Positions 55,462 through 63,888 of a DNA stretch of 64,000 bases are shown here, in pieces. The position numbers were made by a program, and so were the translations under genes. The stretch is from Rhodopseudomonas pentothenatexigens (GTDB taxonomy: Bacteria > Pseudomonadota > Alphaproteobacteria > Rhizobiales > Xanthobacteraceae), in the NCBI RefSeq assembly GCF_900218015.1, contig NZ_UFQQ01000017.1:1-64000 (forward strand), written 5' to 3'. Numbering within the stretch: position 1 is the stretch's first letter; each line of letters opens with the position of its first letter. The notes beneath the pieces are model-generated. The model was not told the DNA's origin, did no database searches, and saw only the letters and a program-made list of their open reading frames with translations.

Positions 55462-55925
55462 GCAATCACGCCTTCCGCGCAGCGCCGCACGCTGATCGGC
55501 CCTCCGCTCGCTACGTCTTTGGTTGGATGACACCGGGCACGGGCTCGCGCTAACCAGCGCTCCGGGCCGGGTAGCCCCCCTCACTCGCGACAAATCGTCT
55601 CCATCGCCGCCGCTCGCTGCGAAATACACGCCCCATGACCGGTGATTTGCACCAATCCGCGGCACGCTTCCACATTGCGGGAAAACACGGCAGTCCTCAG
55701 GCCGACCACGACGTAACGCACTGTCCAGCCTGCGCGACACTCATCACTATCGACCAAACGACGATTGCCACTACGCGCCATCTACCTATTTTGGCCAAAA
55801 TCGAAACTACACACACTTAACGAATGCTAACCGAAGCCGCCTTGATCACTTCGAAGATTCGAAATTCTCAATTGTCGGCACGAAATGAGTGTAGTAGAAG
55901 GGCGCTTCACTAAAGGAGCCTACGC
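55462..55925. other. Spacer before the H1-like gene, no gene seen
   Basis: 464 bases of lower GC than average. A 12-bp palindrome TTTTGGCCAAAA lies at about 55790-55801 and TTCGAAGATTCGAA at about 55849-55862. They may be regulatory sites for the H1-like gene. Confidence 0.4.
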
Positions 55926-56210
55926 GTGGCAAAGAAAGCGAAAGCAAAGACTGCGAAGACCGCAGCGAAGTCGAAGAAGGCCAAGAAGGTGGTGACCAAG
56001 GCTGCGGCGAAGACCGCTACCAAGGCCAAGGCCGCCAAGAAGGGCAAGATCACTCGCCGCGAGTACACCAAGGAAGACATCAAGGAGCTGAAGGCGCATT
56101 CCAAGGCGCGCACTCCGGTGGCGGAAATCGCCCGTCTGACCAATCGGACCGTCGGCTCGCTGCGCCAGAAGGCGCTGAAGCTCGGTATCGGCCTCGGCCA
56201 CCAGCGCTGA
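55926..56210 (+). CDS. Histone H1-like basic protein with C-terminal HTH-like module
   Basis: The 94-residue protein begins with a Lys/Ala tail (MAKKAKAKTAKTAAKSKKAK... to about residue 42) like eukaryotic H1 tails and bacterial H1-like proteins, followed by a compact domain RREYTKEDIKELKAHSKART, then PVAEIARLTNRTVGSLRQKALKLGIGL, which resembles a small Myb/SANT-like or HTH element. The two parts suggest non-specific plus specific DNA binding. AAAGGAG lies before the GTG start. The function as a nucleoid protein is inferred. Confidence 0.82.
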   Translation: MAKKAKAKTAKTAAKSKKAKKVVTKAAAKTATKAKAAKKGKITRREYTKEDIKELKAHSKARTPVAEIARLTNRTVGSLRQKALKLGIGLGHQR

Positions 56211-56279
56211 GACTAGACGCGCAGCTCGCGAAGCGAAAACGACGACCGAACGCCGGTCAGGACCGCAAATTCGGCCCTC

Positions 56280-58391
56280 TCAGTCGCGCTTCGCGAGCGG
56301 CGCAGTCACTTTCTTCACCCAGACTTTGTTGTCGTGGAACGCCGCACCGCCGTGCGGCGCGACTGTTTCTGCGCTGGTCAGCACGTTGATTCCGCGCCCT
56401 CCGCGATGAGCCCGGTTCGGAAACACTGATTCGGCGACCAGAACGCCGCGGCGCAGCCCGCTGCTCAGCCGGACGGTGAGCAACGTCTCCCCCCGGATAT
56501 TCCCCAGCATCACGACTTCTCCGTCACCGACGCCGATCTCGGCGGCGTCGTCCGGATGCATCAGCACGTTCGGTTCGCCCTCGCGCGCTCGCGACGACGG
56601 CGTTTCGTTGAAGGTGGAGTTGAGGAAGCTGCGGGCCGGACTGGTGGCGAGCCGGAACGGATGCTCGGCGTCCGCCTGTTCGGTCACAGCCCAATGGTCC
56701 GGCAGGCTCGGCATCGCCTGCCACGGCCCGAGCCTCAGCTTGCGCGCGAGGTCGACGTTGCCCCAGTCGACCCGGAAATGAAACTTGCCGTCCGGGTGCC
56801 CGAAGCCGTCGAGGAAGTGAGATGCGCGGAAATCCGGCTGCAGATCGCGCCACAGCTCGGCCTCGAGCTGGTCGATGCCGCCGTGGCCGCTGGATTTCAG
56901 CGTCGCGTCGATCACTTCGCGCGGCGACATGGCGAACGCCGGATGATCGACGCCGAGCCGCTGCGCCAGGCCCTGCAGCACCTCGTGATTGGACCGGCAT
57001 TCACCCGGCGGATCCACCAGCCGGGCGCCGACCGAAATGTGCTGATGGCCGCCGCCATAATACAGGTCGTCGTGCTCCAGGAACATCGTCGCCGGCAGCA
57101 CGATGTCGGCCATCAGCGCAGTCTCGGTCATGAACTGCTCGTGCACCGCAACGAACAGGTCTTCGCGGGCGAAGCCGGCGCGAACCAGCTCCTGCTCCGG
57201 CGCGACGGTCATCGGATTGGTGTTCTGGATCAGCATCGCCTTGATCGGAGCGCCGCCGTACAGCGCCTCGGCGTCCCCGGTCAGGATGCGGCCGATCTGG
57301 GACTGATCCAGCGCGCGCGTCGCCGGATCGAGCTGATCGAGCCCCTCGATCAGCGTCTTGTCGAAGCCGAAGATCGCGCCGTTGTTGAAGAACGCGCCGC
57401 CGCCCTCGTACTGCCACGCACCGGTCACCGCCGGAATACAAAGTGCGGCGTGCATCTGCGCAGCGCCGTTGCGGCTGCGGGTGAAGCCGTAACCGAGCCG
57501 GAAGAAACTGCGGTTGGTGTGGCCGACCGCATGCGCGAAAGCTTCGATCTCGGCCTCCGGCACGCCGCAGATCGCCGACGCCCAGGCCGGGCTTCGCGCC
57601 GCCAGATGGGCTTCGAGATCGTCCGGACAATCGGTGTAGCGCGCCAGATACGCACGATCGGCGAGGCCGTCACGAAACAGCACGTGCATCACGCCGCAGG
57701 CGAAGGCGCCGTCGGTCCCCGGACGCAGGATGATGCGGATATCGGCCTGCTGCATCGTTTCGTTGTCGTAGATGTCGACCGCCGCGATCCTGGCGCCGCG
57801 CTCTTTGCGGGCGCGGGCCGCGTGGGTCATCACGTTGACCTGGGTCGAGACCGGATTGGTACCCCAGATCACGATCAGATCCGACCTCGCCATTTCGCGC
57901 GGATCGACACCGGCGACCTTGCCGACGCCCGCCGCATAGCCCGCCCAGGCGACGTTGGCGCAGATCGTCGAGTAGAACCGCGAGTATTTCTTGACGTTGG
58001 CGAGCCGGTTGATGCCGTCGCGCATCACCAGGCCCATGGTGCCCGCATAGTAATACGGCCACACCGCCTCCGCGCCGTACTCCGCCTCCGCGGCATCGAA
58101 CCGCGCTGCGATTTCGTCCAAGGCTTCGTCCCAGCCGATCCGTGCAAAGGCGCCGGAGCCCTTCGGCCCGGTGCGGCGCATCGGGTAGGTCAGCCGATCG
58201 GGATGATGAATGCGCTCCGCGTAGCGAGCGACTTTGGCGCAGATCACGCCCGCCGTGTAAGTCTGCCGTTTGGAGCCGCGAAGCCGTCCGATGGTCGAAC
58301 CGTCGATCACTTCGACGTCGAGCGCGCAGGCCGACGGGCAATCGTGCGGGCAGGTCGAGTGACGGATGTCGATCGCGGCACGCTGGTTCAT
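56280..58391 (-). CDS. Molybdopterin-dependent oxidoreductase
   Basis: The 703-residue protein is of the DMSO reductase superfamily, with the N-terminal [4Fe-4S] ligands C14, C18, C22 and C51 (STCPHDCPSAC and GVICAK), molybdopterin-binding domains (WGTNPVSTQVN, LIQNTNPMTVAP) and a C-terminal dinucleotide-binding domain (NEVPSS-like FNETPSSRAREGEPNVLMHP). It lacks a twin-arginine signal, so it should act in the cytoplasm. Its substrate is unknown; formate dehydrogenase-like, nitrate reductase-like or thiosulfate/polysulfide relatives are possible. No small subunit is adjacent. Confidence 0.93.
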   Translation of the reverse strand: MNQRAAIDIRHSTCPHDCPSACALDVEVIDGSTIGRLRGSKRQTYTAGVICAKVARYAERIHHPDRLTYPMRRTGPKGSGAFARIGWDEALDEIAARFDAAEAEYGAEAVWPYYYAGTMGLVMRDGINRLANVKKYSRFYSTICANVAWAGYAAGVGKVAGVDPREMARSDLIVIWGTNPVSTQVNVMTHAARARKERGARIAAVDIYDNETMQQADIRIILRPGTDGAFACGVMHVLFRDGLADRAYLARYTDCPDDLEAHLAARSPAWASAICGVPEAEIEAFAHAVGHTNRSFFRLGYGFTRSRNGAAQMHAALCIPAVTGAWQYEGGGAFFNNGAIFGFDKTLIEGLDQLDPATRALDQSQIGRILTGDAEALYGGAPIKAMLIQNTNPMTVAPEQELVRAGFAREDLFVAVHEQFMTETALMADIVLPATMFLEHDDLYYGGGHQHISVGARLVDPPGECRSNHEVLQGLAQRLGVDHPAFAMSPREVIDATLKSSGHGGIDQLEAELWRDLQPDFRASHFLDGFGHPDGKFHFRVDWGNVDLARKLRLGPWQAMPSLPDHWAVTEQADAEHPFRLATSPARSFLNSTFNETPSSRAREGEPNVLMHPDDAAEIGVGDGEVVMLGNIRGETLLTVRLSSGLRRGVLVAESVFPNRAHRGGRGINVLTSAETVAPHGGAAFHDNKVWVKKVTAPLAKRD

Positions 58392-58524
58392 ATGCGAATC
58401 GTTATCATGAGTTTTGCCGGCTGAGAATGACTTCGCGTTCTGGCTCGGGCGCGATCAGCCGAGCTGCAACCTTTGCCCGTCTGGTTCGTTGTGGCGGACG
58501 AGACAGCAGGGATGGACGTGGCAA

Positions 58525-58848
58525 ATGCATCAAGCGCGGCAGATCGAATTCAATCGCTTGGCCACCGAGATGGAGGCTTGGCGCGCAGTTCCGTCGGACG
58601 ATCGCGCACCGGCTCCGGGCTGGTGGTGGGGGCCAGCGATGGCACTTCGCCATGCCAAGCAGCCGCTGTCGCCCGAAGACTGCCGCAGATTCGGCCTGCC
58701 GGCTGGCGCCTCGTTCGCCGACGCCGGAAACAAGGTAATGGCGTTTCTTGCAGCGCAGCGGTCGCTGGGCCGTCCGAGCGATTTCCCGAAGCGGCGCTCC
58801 CGCGAGCTTGGGCTCGGTCGCGAGCGATTCGCTGTCGCGGCGGAGTGA
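58525..58848 (+). CDS. Hypothetical protein
   Basis: The 107-residue product has a Trp-rich central part (PGWWWGPAMALRHAKQPLSPEDCRRFGLP) and a basic C-terminus (SDFPKRRSRELGLGRERF). No domain is recognised. The ATG at 58525 is favoured over an in-frame TTG at 58414 because the upstream part looks non-coding. It is divergent from the molybdopterin gene. The coding call rests on frame length and codon pattern. Confidence 0.55.
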   Translation: MHQARQIEFNRLATEMEAWRAVPSDDRAPAPGWWWGPAMALRHAKQPLSPEDCRRFGLPAGASFADAGNKVMAFLAAQRSLGRPSDFPKRRSRELGLGRERFAVAAE

Positions 58849-58948
58849 GAATCGGGCCGGATCGTCGAACGCAAGGGCGTGCCGCAGCACGTCGCGCGTC
58901 CAGGGGATCAGAGTGGTCCGGCAGAAGGTCCGATCACCAGCGGCAGCA

Positions 58949-59668
58949 TCAGGCCGCGGCGAGCGCGTCGAAACGTTTCGGGTCGAGCACGCGAACGCCG
59001 TCCGGGACGATCACGATCAGCTTCTCCCGCTCCAGCTTGGTGAAGGTGCGGCTGACGGTTTCGATCGTCAGGCCGAGGAAGTCGGCGATGTCCTGACGAC
59101 CCATCGGCAGGCTGACGGTTTTGGTGACGCCTTCCAGGCGCGCGAGCCGCTCCCGCCAACCGACCAGGAAGGCGGCGACCTTTTCTTCGGCCGAGCGGCG
59201 GCCGAGCAGCAGCATCTGATCCTGCGCGAGGCTGAGTTCGCGGGTGGCGAAATCGTTCATGCGGAGCAGCATCTGCGGGCGATTTTCGATGAACCGCAGG
59301 AACGGACCGCGGAAGAACTTGCAGACGGTAACGCCGCCGATCGAATCGGCCGAGAACGAGTAGCGGTTACCGGGAGCCATGCCGAGGAAATCGCCCGGAA
59401 GCGCGAAGCCGATGATCTGGCGACGGCCATCGGGCAGCAGCTTGTAGAGGCGGGCGATGCCCTCGATCAGGCTGTACACCGAATCGGCGACTTCATCCTC
59501 GGAGAACAGTGCCTCCTTCGGCCCATACCGGACGTGCTGAGCAAGCCGCTCGAACTCCTCGTGTTCGGCCGGTCCGAGTTCGCCGCAAATGGCCAGCCCA
59601 CGGACCGCACAATGCGTCTCACACCGAAATCCCTCGCAAGTCGTCGTCGGATAAGCGAGATGCGGCAT
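58949..59668 (-). CDS. aadR: AadR/FnrN oxygen-sensing transcription regulator
   Basis: The 239-residue Crp/Fnr protein has N-terminal cysteines C11, C16, C20 and C28 plus C116, the ligand set for an oxygen-labile [4Fe-4S] cluster in Fnr proteins, a cyclic-nucleotide-like beta-roll, a dimer helix and an HTH whose recognition helix ETVSRTFTKLE carries the E-x2-S-R residues that read TTGAT. In R. palustris AadR (239 residues) activates anaerobic aromatic degradation. An FNR-like box lies upstream (59778-59791) and a perfect one at 63369. Confidence 0.93.
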   Translation of the reverse strand: MPHLAYPTTTCEGFRCETHCAVRGLAICGELGPAEHEEFERLAQHVRYGPKEALFSEDEVADSVYSLIEGIARLYKLLPDGRRQIIGFALPGDFLGMAPGNRYSFSADSIGGVTVCKFFRGPFLRFIENRPQMLLRMNDFATRELSLAQDQMLLLGRRSAEEKVAAFLVGWRERLARLEGVTKTVSLPMGRQDIADFLGLTIETVSRTFTKLEREKLIVIVPDGVRVLDPKRFDALAAA

Positions 59669-59777
59669 TCATCACTCCATTCGGTCGCGAGACTGAACTC
59701 TTCCGGCGCGTGTCGCCGTCGACCGACCGCCCCTCTGCGCCAGGAGGGCCAATATGTCGCCAAATCGTCAAGACAGC

Positions 59778-59791
59778 TTGACACAGATCAA
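59778..59791. promoter_or_regulatory. FNR/AadR box between aadR and cytochrome c gene
   Basis: TTGACACAGATCAA matches TTGAT-N4-ATCAA at nine of ten positions. It could control the cytochrome c gene (start 59863) and aadR itself (start 59668). Confidence 0.6.
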
Positions 59792-59862
59792 GGTGATGCC
59801 ACGCCCTGGATGCATCGTGCAAGTTGTTCTATGATGAACTGTGATACCGACCGGGCGGCTTG

Positions 59863-60177
59863 ATGCGACGTCTTTTCGCCGGTGCGGCGATCCTCTTGAT
59901 GATGGTAGGCCAAGCGGCGGCGACGTCGTCGGAAAGGCGCGGCCTGAACTTCGCGAAATCGCATTGCGCGCGCTGTCATGCGATCGGATATTCGGGCAAA
60001 AGCCGGCTCAAGCAGGCGCCGCCGTTCCGCACCCTGCACAAGCGGTATCCGGTTGAGACGCTGGCAGAGGCGTTTGCCGAGGGCATCTATACCGGGCACC
60101 CGCGGATGCCGGAATTTGAACTCGATCCCGACCAGATCAACGACCTTTTGTCGTACCTGAAGACCTTGGAGCGGTAG
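59863..60177 (+). CDS. Small monohaem c-type cytochrome
   Basis: The 104-residue protein has a signal peptide (RLFAGAAILLMMVGQAAA) and one haem-binding motif CARCH, with the axial methionine in GHPRMPEFE. It is a class I cytochrome c located in the periplasm, probably an electron shuttle. The ATG at 59863 follows GGGCGGC; a TTG sits one codon before. The FNR-like box 72 bases upstream suggests oxygen control. Its last 41 bases overlap the end of the convergent Mla gene. Confidence 0.9.
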   Translation: MRRLFAGAAILLMMVGQAAATSSERRGLNFAKSHCARCHAIGYSGKSRLKQAPPFRTLHKRYPVETLAEAFAEGIYTGHPRMPEFELDPDQINDLLSYLKTLER

Positions 60178-61342
60178 GCGCCGGAGCCGTCGTCGGCCTC
60201 GCGGCTGCCGGCTCGGCCTCGCTATGGCCGGATGCGAGCGCCTGCGCGGCCCACGGCACCAGCTCCTTGGCAATCGCATCGAACGATTTGTCGAACGCGG
60301 TGACGGCCGCAGCCGGCTCCGGCTTGTCGAGCGGCGTCGCGTGCTGAAACAGCTTGGCTCCGATCAGCTTGCCGTCCTTGTCGATGATCTTGGCGCTGAA
60401 GGCGATCTCCGCCGTGAGGTCGGTGCCCTCACCCACGACCTGGAAGCTGCGGATATCGGTCAGCAATTGATAGTCCGGCTGCACGGAGTCGTTGGGACGC
60501 ATCGGGGCGTGGGCGATGTCGTAATTCTCGAAGCTCTGGATCAATTTCTCCTGCAGCATCTTCGGAATGCTGTCGCTCCACTGCGCGCCGGCGAAGGCCG
60601 GGATCTCCAGCCCGGGCGACAGCAGCACCTTCTGGCTGTCGAACAGGATCACGGTGTTGGATTCCGGAATGACGAGCTGTCCCTTCAGCGGCGGCGACGG
60701 CGGCGGGAAGCCGGCTGCGGCGGACAGGTCATAGACGACCTTCTTCACCTCCGGCTCGTTGGCCCCGGTCATCCGCTCCACGCCGCCGAGAATTCCATCG
60801 AGCTTGCCGGTCTTGCTCGACAGCCACTCCGAGAACGTCCTGAAATTTGCGATGGTGTCCTTCAGCGGACCGGCGTTCTCGCCGAGCACGCTGTCGACCT
60901 TGCGCAGCGCCTCGCGGGCCGCCTGGGTCATGCTCATCCCGGCGCCCGGCTCGGCCACCAGCGTGGTGGCGATCGCCGAGCCGGTGAGCTGCTTGCCGCC
61001 CTCGAGCGCCACGACCGGCACACCGGTCAGGCCCTGAAAATCCAGCCCGACCTTGGTGTCCGGCCGTATCGGTGTCGACGGCGCCACCGCGATCGTCGCA
61101 TCGACCCGCCGCGGATCGTCCGGCGCCAGCGCCAGCGCGGTGACCTCGCCGACCCGGATGCCGTTGAACAGCACCGCCGCACCGACCAGCAGACCGGGCA
61201 CCGGGTCGCGGAACTGGATGTGGTAGCTGGTGCGCGCGCCGACACCGGAGGTGTTGTGCAGCCAGAACACGAAGCCGAACACCGCGAAGATCGCCGCGAG
61301 CACGAACGCGCCGACGATCACAAAGGGAGCACGAGTTTCCAT
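60137..61342 (-). CDS. MlaD-type substrate-binding protein fused to ABC auxiliary domain
   Basis: The 401-residue protein is a fusion. Residues 1-150 form an inner-membrane-anchored MlaD/MCE domain (PFVIVGAFVLAAIFAVFGFVFWL, then VPGLLVGAAVLFNGIRVGEV and TGVPVVALEGG). Residues about 215-370 match the ABC-type transport auxiliary lipoprotein family (PqiC-like; PESNTVILFDSQKVLLSPG, LQEKLIQSFENYDIAHAP), but without its own lipobox. Usually these are separate genes. It is the last gene of the mlaE-F-D-type operon for lipid transport across the periplasm. The Pro-rich tail overlaps the cytochrome c gene. Confidence 0.93.
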   Translation of the reverse strand: METRAPFVIVGAFVLAAIFAVFGFVFWLHNTSGVGARTSYHIQFRDPVPGLLVGAAVLFNGIRVGEVTALALAPDDPRRVDATIAVAPSTPIRPDTKVGLDFQGLTGVPVVALEGGKQLTGSAIATTLVAEPGAGMSMTQAAREALRKVDSVLGENAGPLKDTIANFRTFSEWLSSKTGKLDGILGGVERMTGANEPEVKKVVYDLSAAAGFPPPSPPLKGQLVIPESNTVILFDSQKVLLSPGLEIPAFAGAQWSDSIPKMLQEKLIQSFENYDIAHAPMRPNDSVQPDYQLLTDIRSFQVVGEGTDLTAEIAFSAKIIDKDGKLIGAKLFQHATPLDKPEPAAAVTAFDKSFDAIAKELVPWAAQALASGHSEAEPAAARPTTAPAPTAPRSSGTTKGR

Positions 61343-61354
61343 GGGCGTGGCGTC

Positions 61355-62134
61355 CTAGTTCTGTCTGGGCTGGAGCATCGCCGAGCGTTTGCCGTGGAAA
61401 TAGGCCCGCACCCAGGGATGGTCGGATTGCAGCAGTTCGCTCATCGGCCCCACCGCCACGATCTTGCCGTCGGCCAGCGCCGCGACGCGGTCGCAGACGA
61501 CATTGAGGCTGGCGAGATCGTGCGTCACCATGAACACGGTGAGTCCGAGCGTGGTCTGCAGGGTTTTGATCAACTGATCGAAGTCGCCGGCGGCGATCGG
61601 ATCGAGGCCGCTGGTCGGCTCGTCGAGAAACACGATCGAGGGATCGAGCGCCAGCGCGCGTGCCAGCGCCACGCGCTTGGTCATGCCGCCGGAGAGCTGT
61701 GACGGGTACTTGTCCCAATCGTCCGGCGCGATGCCGACCATCTCCAGCTTGGCGGTGGCGATCTCGTCCTGCAGCTGCTCCGACATCTCGAGCATCTCGC
61801 GCAGCGGAAACTTGACGTTCTGCCGCGCGGTGAGCGAGGAGAACAATGCGCCCTGCTGGAACAGGATGCCCCAGGTCGCCGCCACCGACGCGCGGGCGCG
61901 GCCGAAGCCGCGCTCGGTGTCGTGGCCCATCACTTCGATATGGCCGCTCTGCTTCGGGATCAGACCGATGATGGTACGCATCAGCACCGACTTGCCGCCG
62001 CCCGAGGCGCCGACCAGCCCGAGGATTTCGCCGCGGCGGACATCGAGCGACAGATGATCGAGCACGGTCTGCCGGCCGAATCCGACCACGAGGTCGGCGA
62101 CGCGGATGGCGTAGATCTCGGCGAGCGCGTCCAT
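61355..62134 (-). CDS. MlaF-type ABC transporter ATPase
   Basis: The 259-residue ATPase has Walker A LVGASGGGKSVL, signature QLSGGMTKRVALARAL, Walker B IVFLDEPTSGLDP and switch histidine MVTHDLAS. The SGGM(T/V)KR signature and GILFQQGALFSSLT are typical of lipid-transport Mla ATPases. It lies two bases after the permease gene and 12 bases before the MlaD fusion gene. The ATG at 62134 gives the family length; the open frame further left is a shadow. Confidence 0.95.
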   Translation of the reverse strand: MDALAEIYAIRVADLVVGFGRQTVLDHLSLDVRRGEILGLVGASGGGKSVLMRTIIGLIPKQSGHIEVMGHDTERGFGRARASVAATWGILFQQGALFSSLTARQNVKFPLREMLEMSEQLQDEIATAKLEMVGIAPDDWDKYPSQLSGGMTKRVALARALALDPSIVFLDEPTSGLDPIAAGDFDQLIKTLQTTLGLTVFMVTHDLASLNVVCDRVAALADGKIVAVGPMSELLQSDHPWVRAYFHGKRSAMLQPRQN

Positions 62135-62136
62135 CG

Positions 62137-63273
62137 CTACATCCCGATCGAGGCGAAGAACACGGCGAACAGCCCGTCGAGCACGATCACCAGGAAGATC
62201 GACTTCACCACCGACGTGGTGGTCTGCAGGCCGAGCGACTCGGCGCTGCCCTTGACCCGCAAGCCTTCGCTGCAGGCGACGATGCCGATCACCAGCGCCA
62301 TGAACGGCGCCTTCCACATCCCGACCTCGAACGAATTCAGCGACACCGCCTCGTGCAGCCGGGCGATGAACACCGACGGCTGCATCCCGCCGTAGAACCA
62401 CGCCGTCAGCAGGCCGCCATACAGCGCCGACATCGAGCCGATGAAGGCGAGGATCGGCAGCGCGATCACCAGCGCGATGATCCGGGGCAGGATCAGCACC
62501 TCGACCGGATCGAGCCCCATGGTCGAGAGCGCATCGATCTCCTCGCGCATTTTCATCGAGCCGAGCTCGGCGGTGTAGGCGCTGCCGGAGCGGCCGGCGA
62601 CCATGATCGCCACGATCAGCACGCCGATTTCGCGCAGCACCAGAATGCCGACCATGTCGACGACGTACGAGTCCGCTCCGAATTTGCGGAAATGGAAAAT
62701 GCCCTGCTGCGCGATGATGGCGCCGATCAGGAAAGTGATCAGCACCATGATCGGGATCGCCTGCCAGCCGACTCTGTACACCTGGTAGGTCAACGAGGTC
62801 AGCCGCAGCGAGCGCGGCCGGCGCAGCACGCCGAGCAGCGCAGCGCCGAGCGCACCCATCATCTGCAGGAATACCGCGACATCGGCGGTCGCGCTCCATG
62901 CGGAGCGGCCGATCTCGTCGAGCTTGGCGACGATCGGATTGGGCTTGGGGTGCGGCGTCGGTCCGCGGCGGTTGAGCTGGCGCACCTCGTCGATCAGCTC
63001 TGCGTAGCTCGCGTCGATGCCCTCGAACCGGGCGGTGCGGCCGGCTTGCACGGCGCTGCGCGACAGTCGCTCCAGCACCCAGGCGCCGATGGTGTCGATC
63101 TCGCCGATCTCGGCCATGTCGATGGTCAGCGACTTCGCCGCGGCGATCTGCGGCGCGACGTCGTCGGAGAGCCGCTCCATGAACTTGCTGTTCGTCGCCG
63201 TCCAGGCCCCTGCCGGCTTGAGCTCCAGCGTGTCGCCGTCGGTCTTGGCACTCAGCGCGGGCACCGAACTCAC
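62137..63273 (-). CDS. MlaE-type permease with N-terminal STAS domain
   Basis: The 378-residue permease has an N-terminal STAS domain (about residues 15-105: LTIDMAEIGEIDTIGAWVLERL) fused to MlaE (WQAIPIMVLITFLIGAIIAQQG, VAGRSGSAYTAELGSMKMREEIDAL). In E. coli MlaB is a separate STAS protein; here it is fused, a common variant. It is the first gene of the operon. The GTG at 63273 is the likeliest start. The system moves phospholipids or other lipids between membranes. Confidence 0.93.
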   Translation of the reverse strand: MSSVPALSAKTDGDTLELKPAGAWTATNSKFMERLSDDVAPQIAAAKSLTIDMAEIGEIDTIGAWVLERLSRSAVQAGRTARFEGIDASYAELIDEVRQLNRRGPTPHPKPNPIVAKLDEIGRSAWSATADVAVFLQMMGALGAALLGVLRRPRSLRLTSLTYQVYRVGWQAIPIMVLITFLIGAIIAQQGIFHFRKFGADSYVVDMVGILVLREIGVLIVAIMVAGRSGSAYTAELGSMKMREEIDALSTMGLDPVEVLILPRIIALVIALPILAFIGSMSALYGGLLTAWFYGGMQPSVFIARLHEAVSLNSFEVGMWKAPFMALVIGIVACSEGLRVKGSAESLGLQTTTSVVKSIFLVIVLDGLFAVFFASIGM

Positions 63274-63368
63274 GGCTGGTCCAATCCGGTCTCGAAGGTC
63301 AGCATGCGCTGCTCCGTTTCGATTCGCGCCGAGGCATTGCGGTGCACAGTTTGCGTCGCGCACCGCGA

Positions 63369-63382
63369 TTGATGCAAATCAA
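63369..63382. promoter_or_regulatory. Perfect FNR/AadR box
   Basis: TTGATGCAAATCAA is an exact match to TTGAT-N4-ATCAA. Its centre is 60 bases upstream of the ATG at 63436; a class II start would be near 63417. Confidence 0.8.
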
Positions 63383-63435
63383 TTATGGTCCATCTGCTCT
63401 GCGCCAGCATTGCAAACAACGCCAGGAGCGAAACA

Positions 63436-63846
63436 ATGACCAAGGCCACGCCCTCCGCCATTCTCAATACCTCCTTGCCGGCGTGCTTTCGCCAGATCCG
63501 ACTCGAGCTCGCGCGCGAGCCCGGCCATCCCGAAGGCGAAGCCAATATCGCCTATGTGATCGTCGCGCCGCTCGACAGCGACGACCGGATCGACGCCGAG
63601 ATCTGGAAGAAGCACCGCGAAGCCTGCCGCGTCGCGCGGCAGCGGCCGCATCAGCCGGACAGCCTCGGCCATCTGGTGCACCGTCCGGGCGGATCATGGG
63701 CATTTCAATATGACAGCTCCACGAAGTTGCCCGACGAAGCCGGCTATCACTTCGCCGACGAACGATTCGTCCAGGGTGAGTACGTGTCGCTCCGCGAGGA
63801 AGGCGACATGCACACCTTCCGTGTGGTCTCGGTCAGCCGGCTGTAG
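63436..63846 (+). CDS. Hypothetical protein with FNR-controlled promoter
   Basis: The 136-residue cytoplasmic protein starts at an ATG with GGAG seven bases upstream. It contains ARE-x-GHPEGEANIAYVIVAPLD, IDAEIWKKHREACRVARQRP and HRPGGSWAFQYDSS, then ADERFVQGEYVSLREEGDMHTFRVVSVSRL. I do not recognise a domain. The perfect FNR box in front makes micro-oxic or anaerobic induction by AadR, FixK or FnrN likely. No signal peptide or membrane segment. Confidence 0.85.
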   Translation: MTKATPSAILNTSLPACFRQIRLELAREPGHPEGEANIAYVIVAPLDSDDRIDAEIWKKHREACRVARQRPHQPDSLGHLVHRPGGSWAFQYDSSTKLPDEAGYHFADERFVQGEYVSLREEGDMHTFRVVSVSRL

Positions 63847-63888
63847 CGACCAGCAGGACAGCGGCACCGGTGCGGTGCGTCACCGTCG

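Noticed and set aside
55635-55820. 61-codon plus-strand frame ahead of the H1-like gene
   Set aside because: No ribosome site, low-complexity His/Thr composition and no family; the region is more likely regulatory.
63270-63461. 63-codon minus-strand frame with AAGGAGG upstream and a GTGA overlap with the MlaE gene start
   Set aside because: The perfect FNR box (63369-63382) and the start of the plus-strand gene at 63436 lie inside it, and only the first 20 residues look membrane-like. It is more likely chance in a promoter region.
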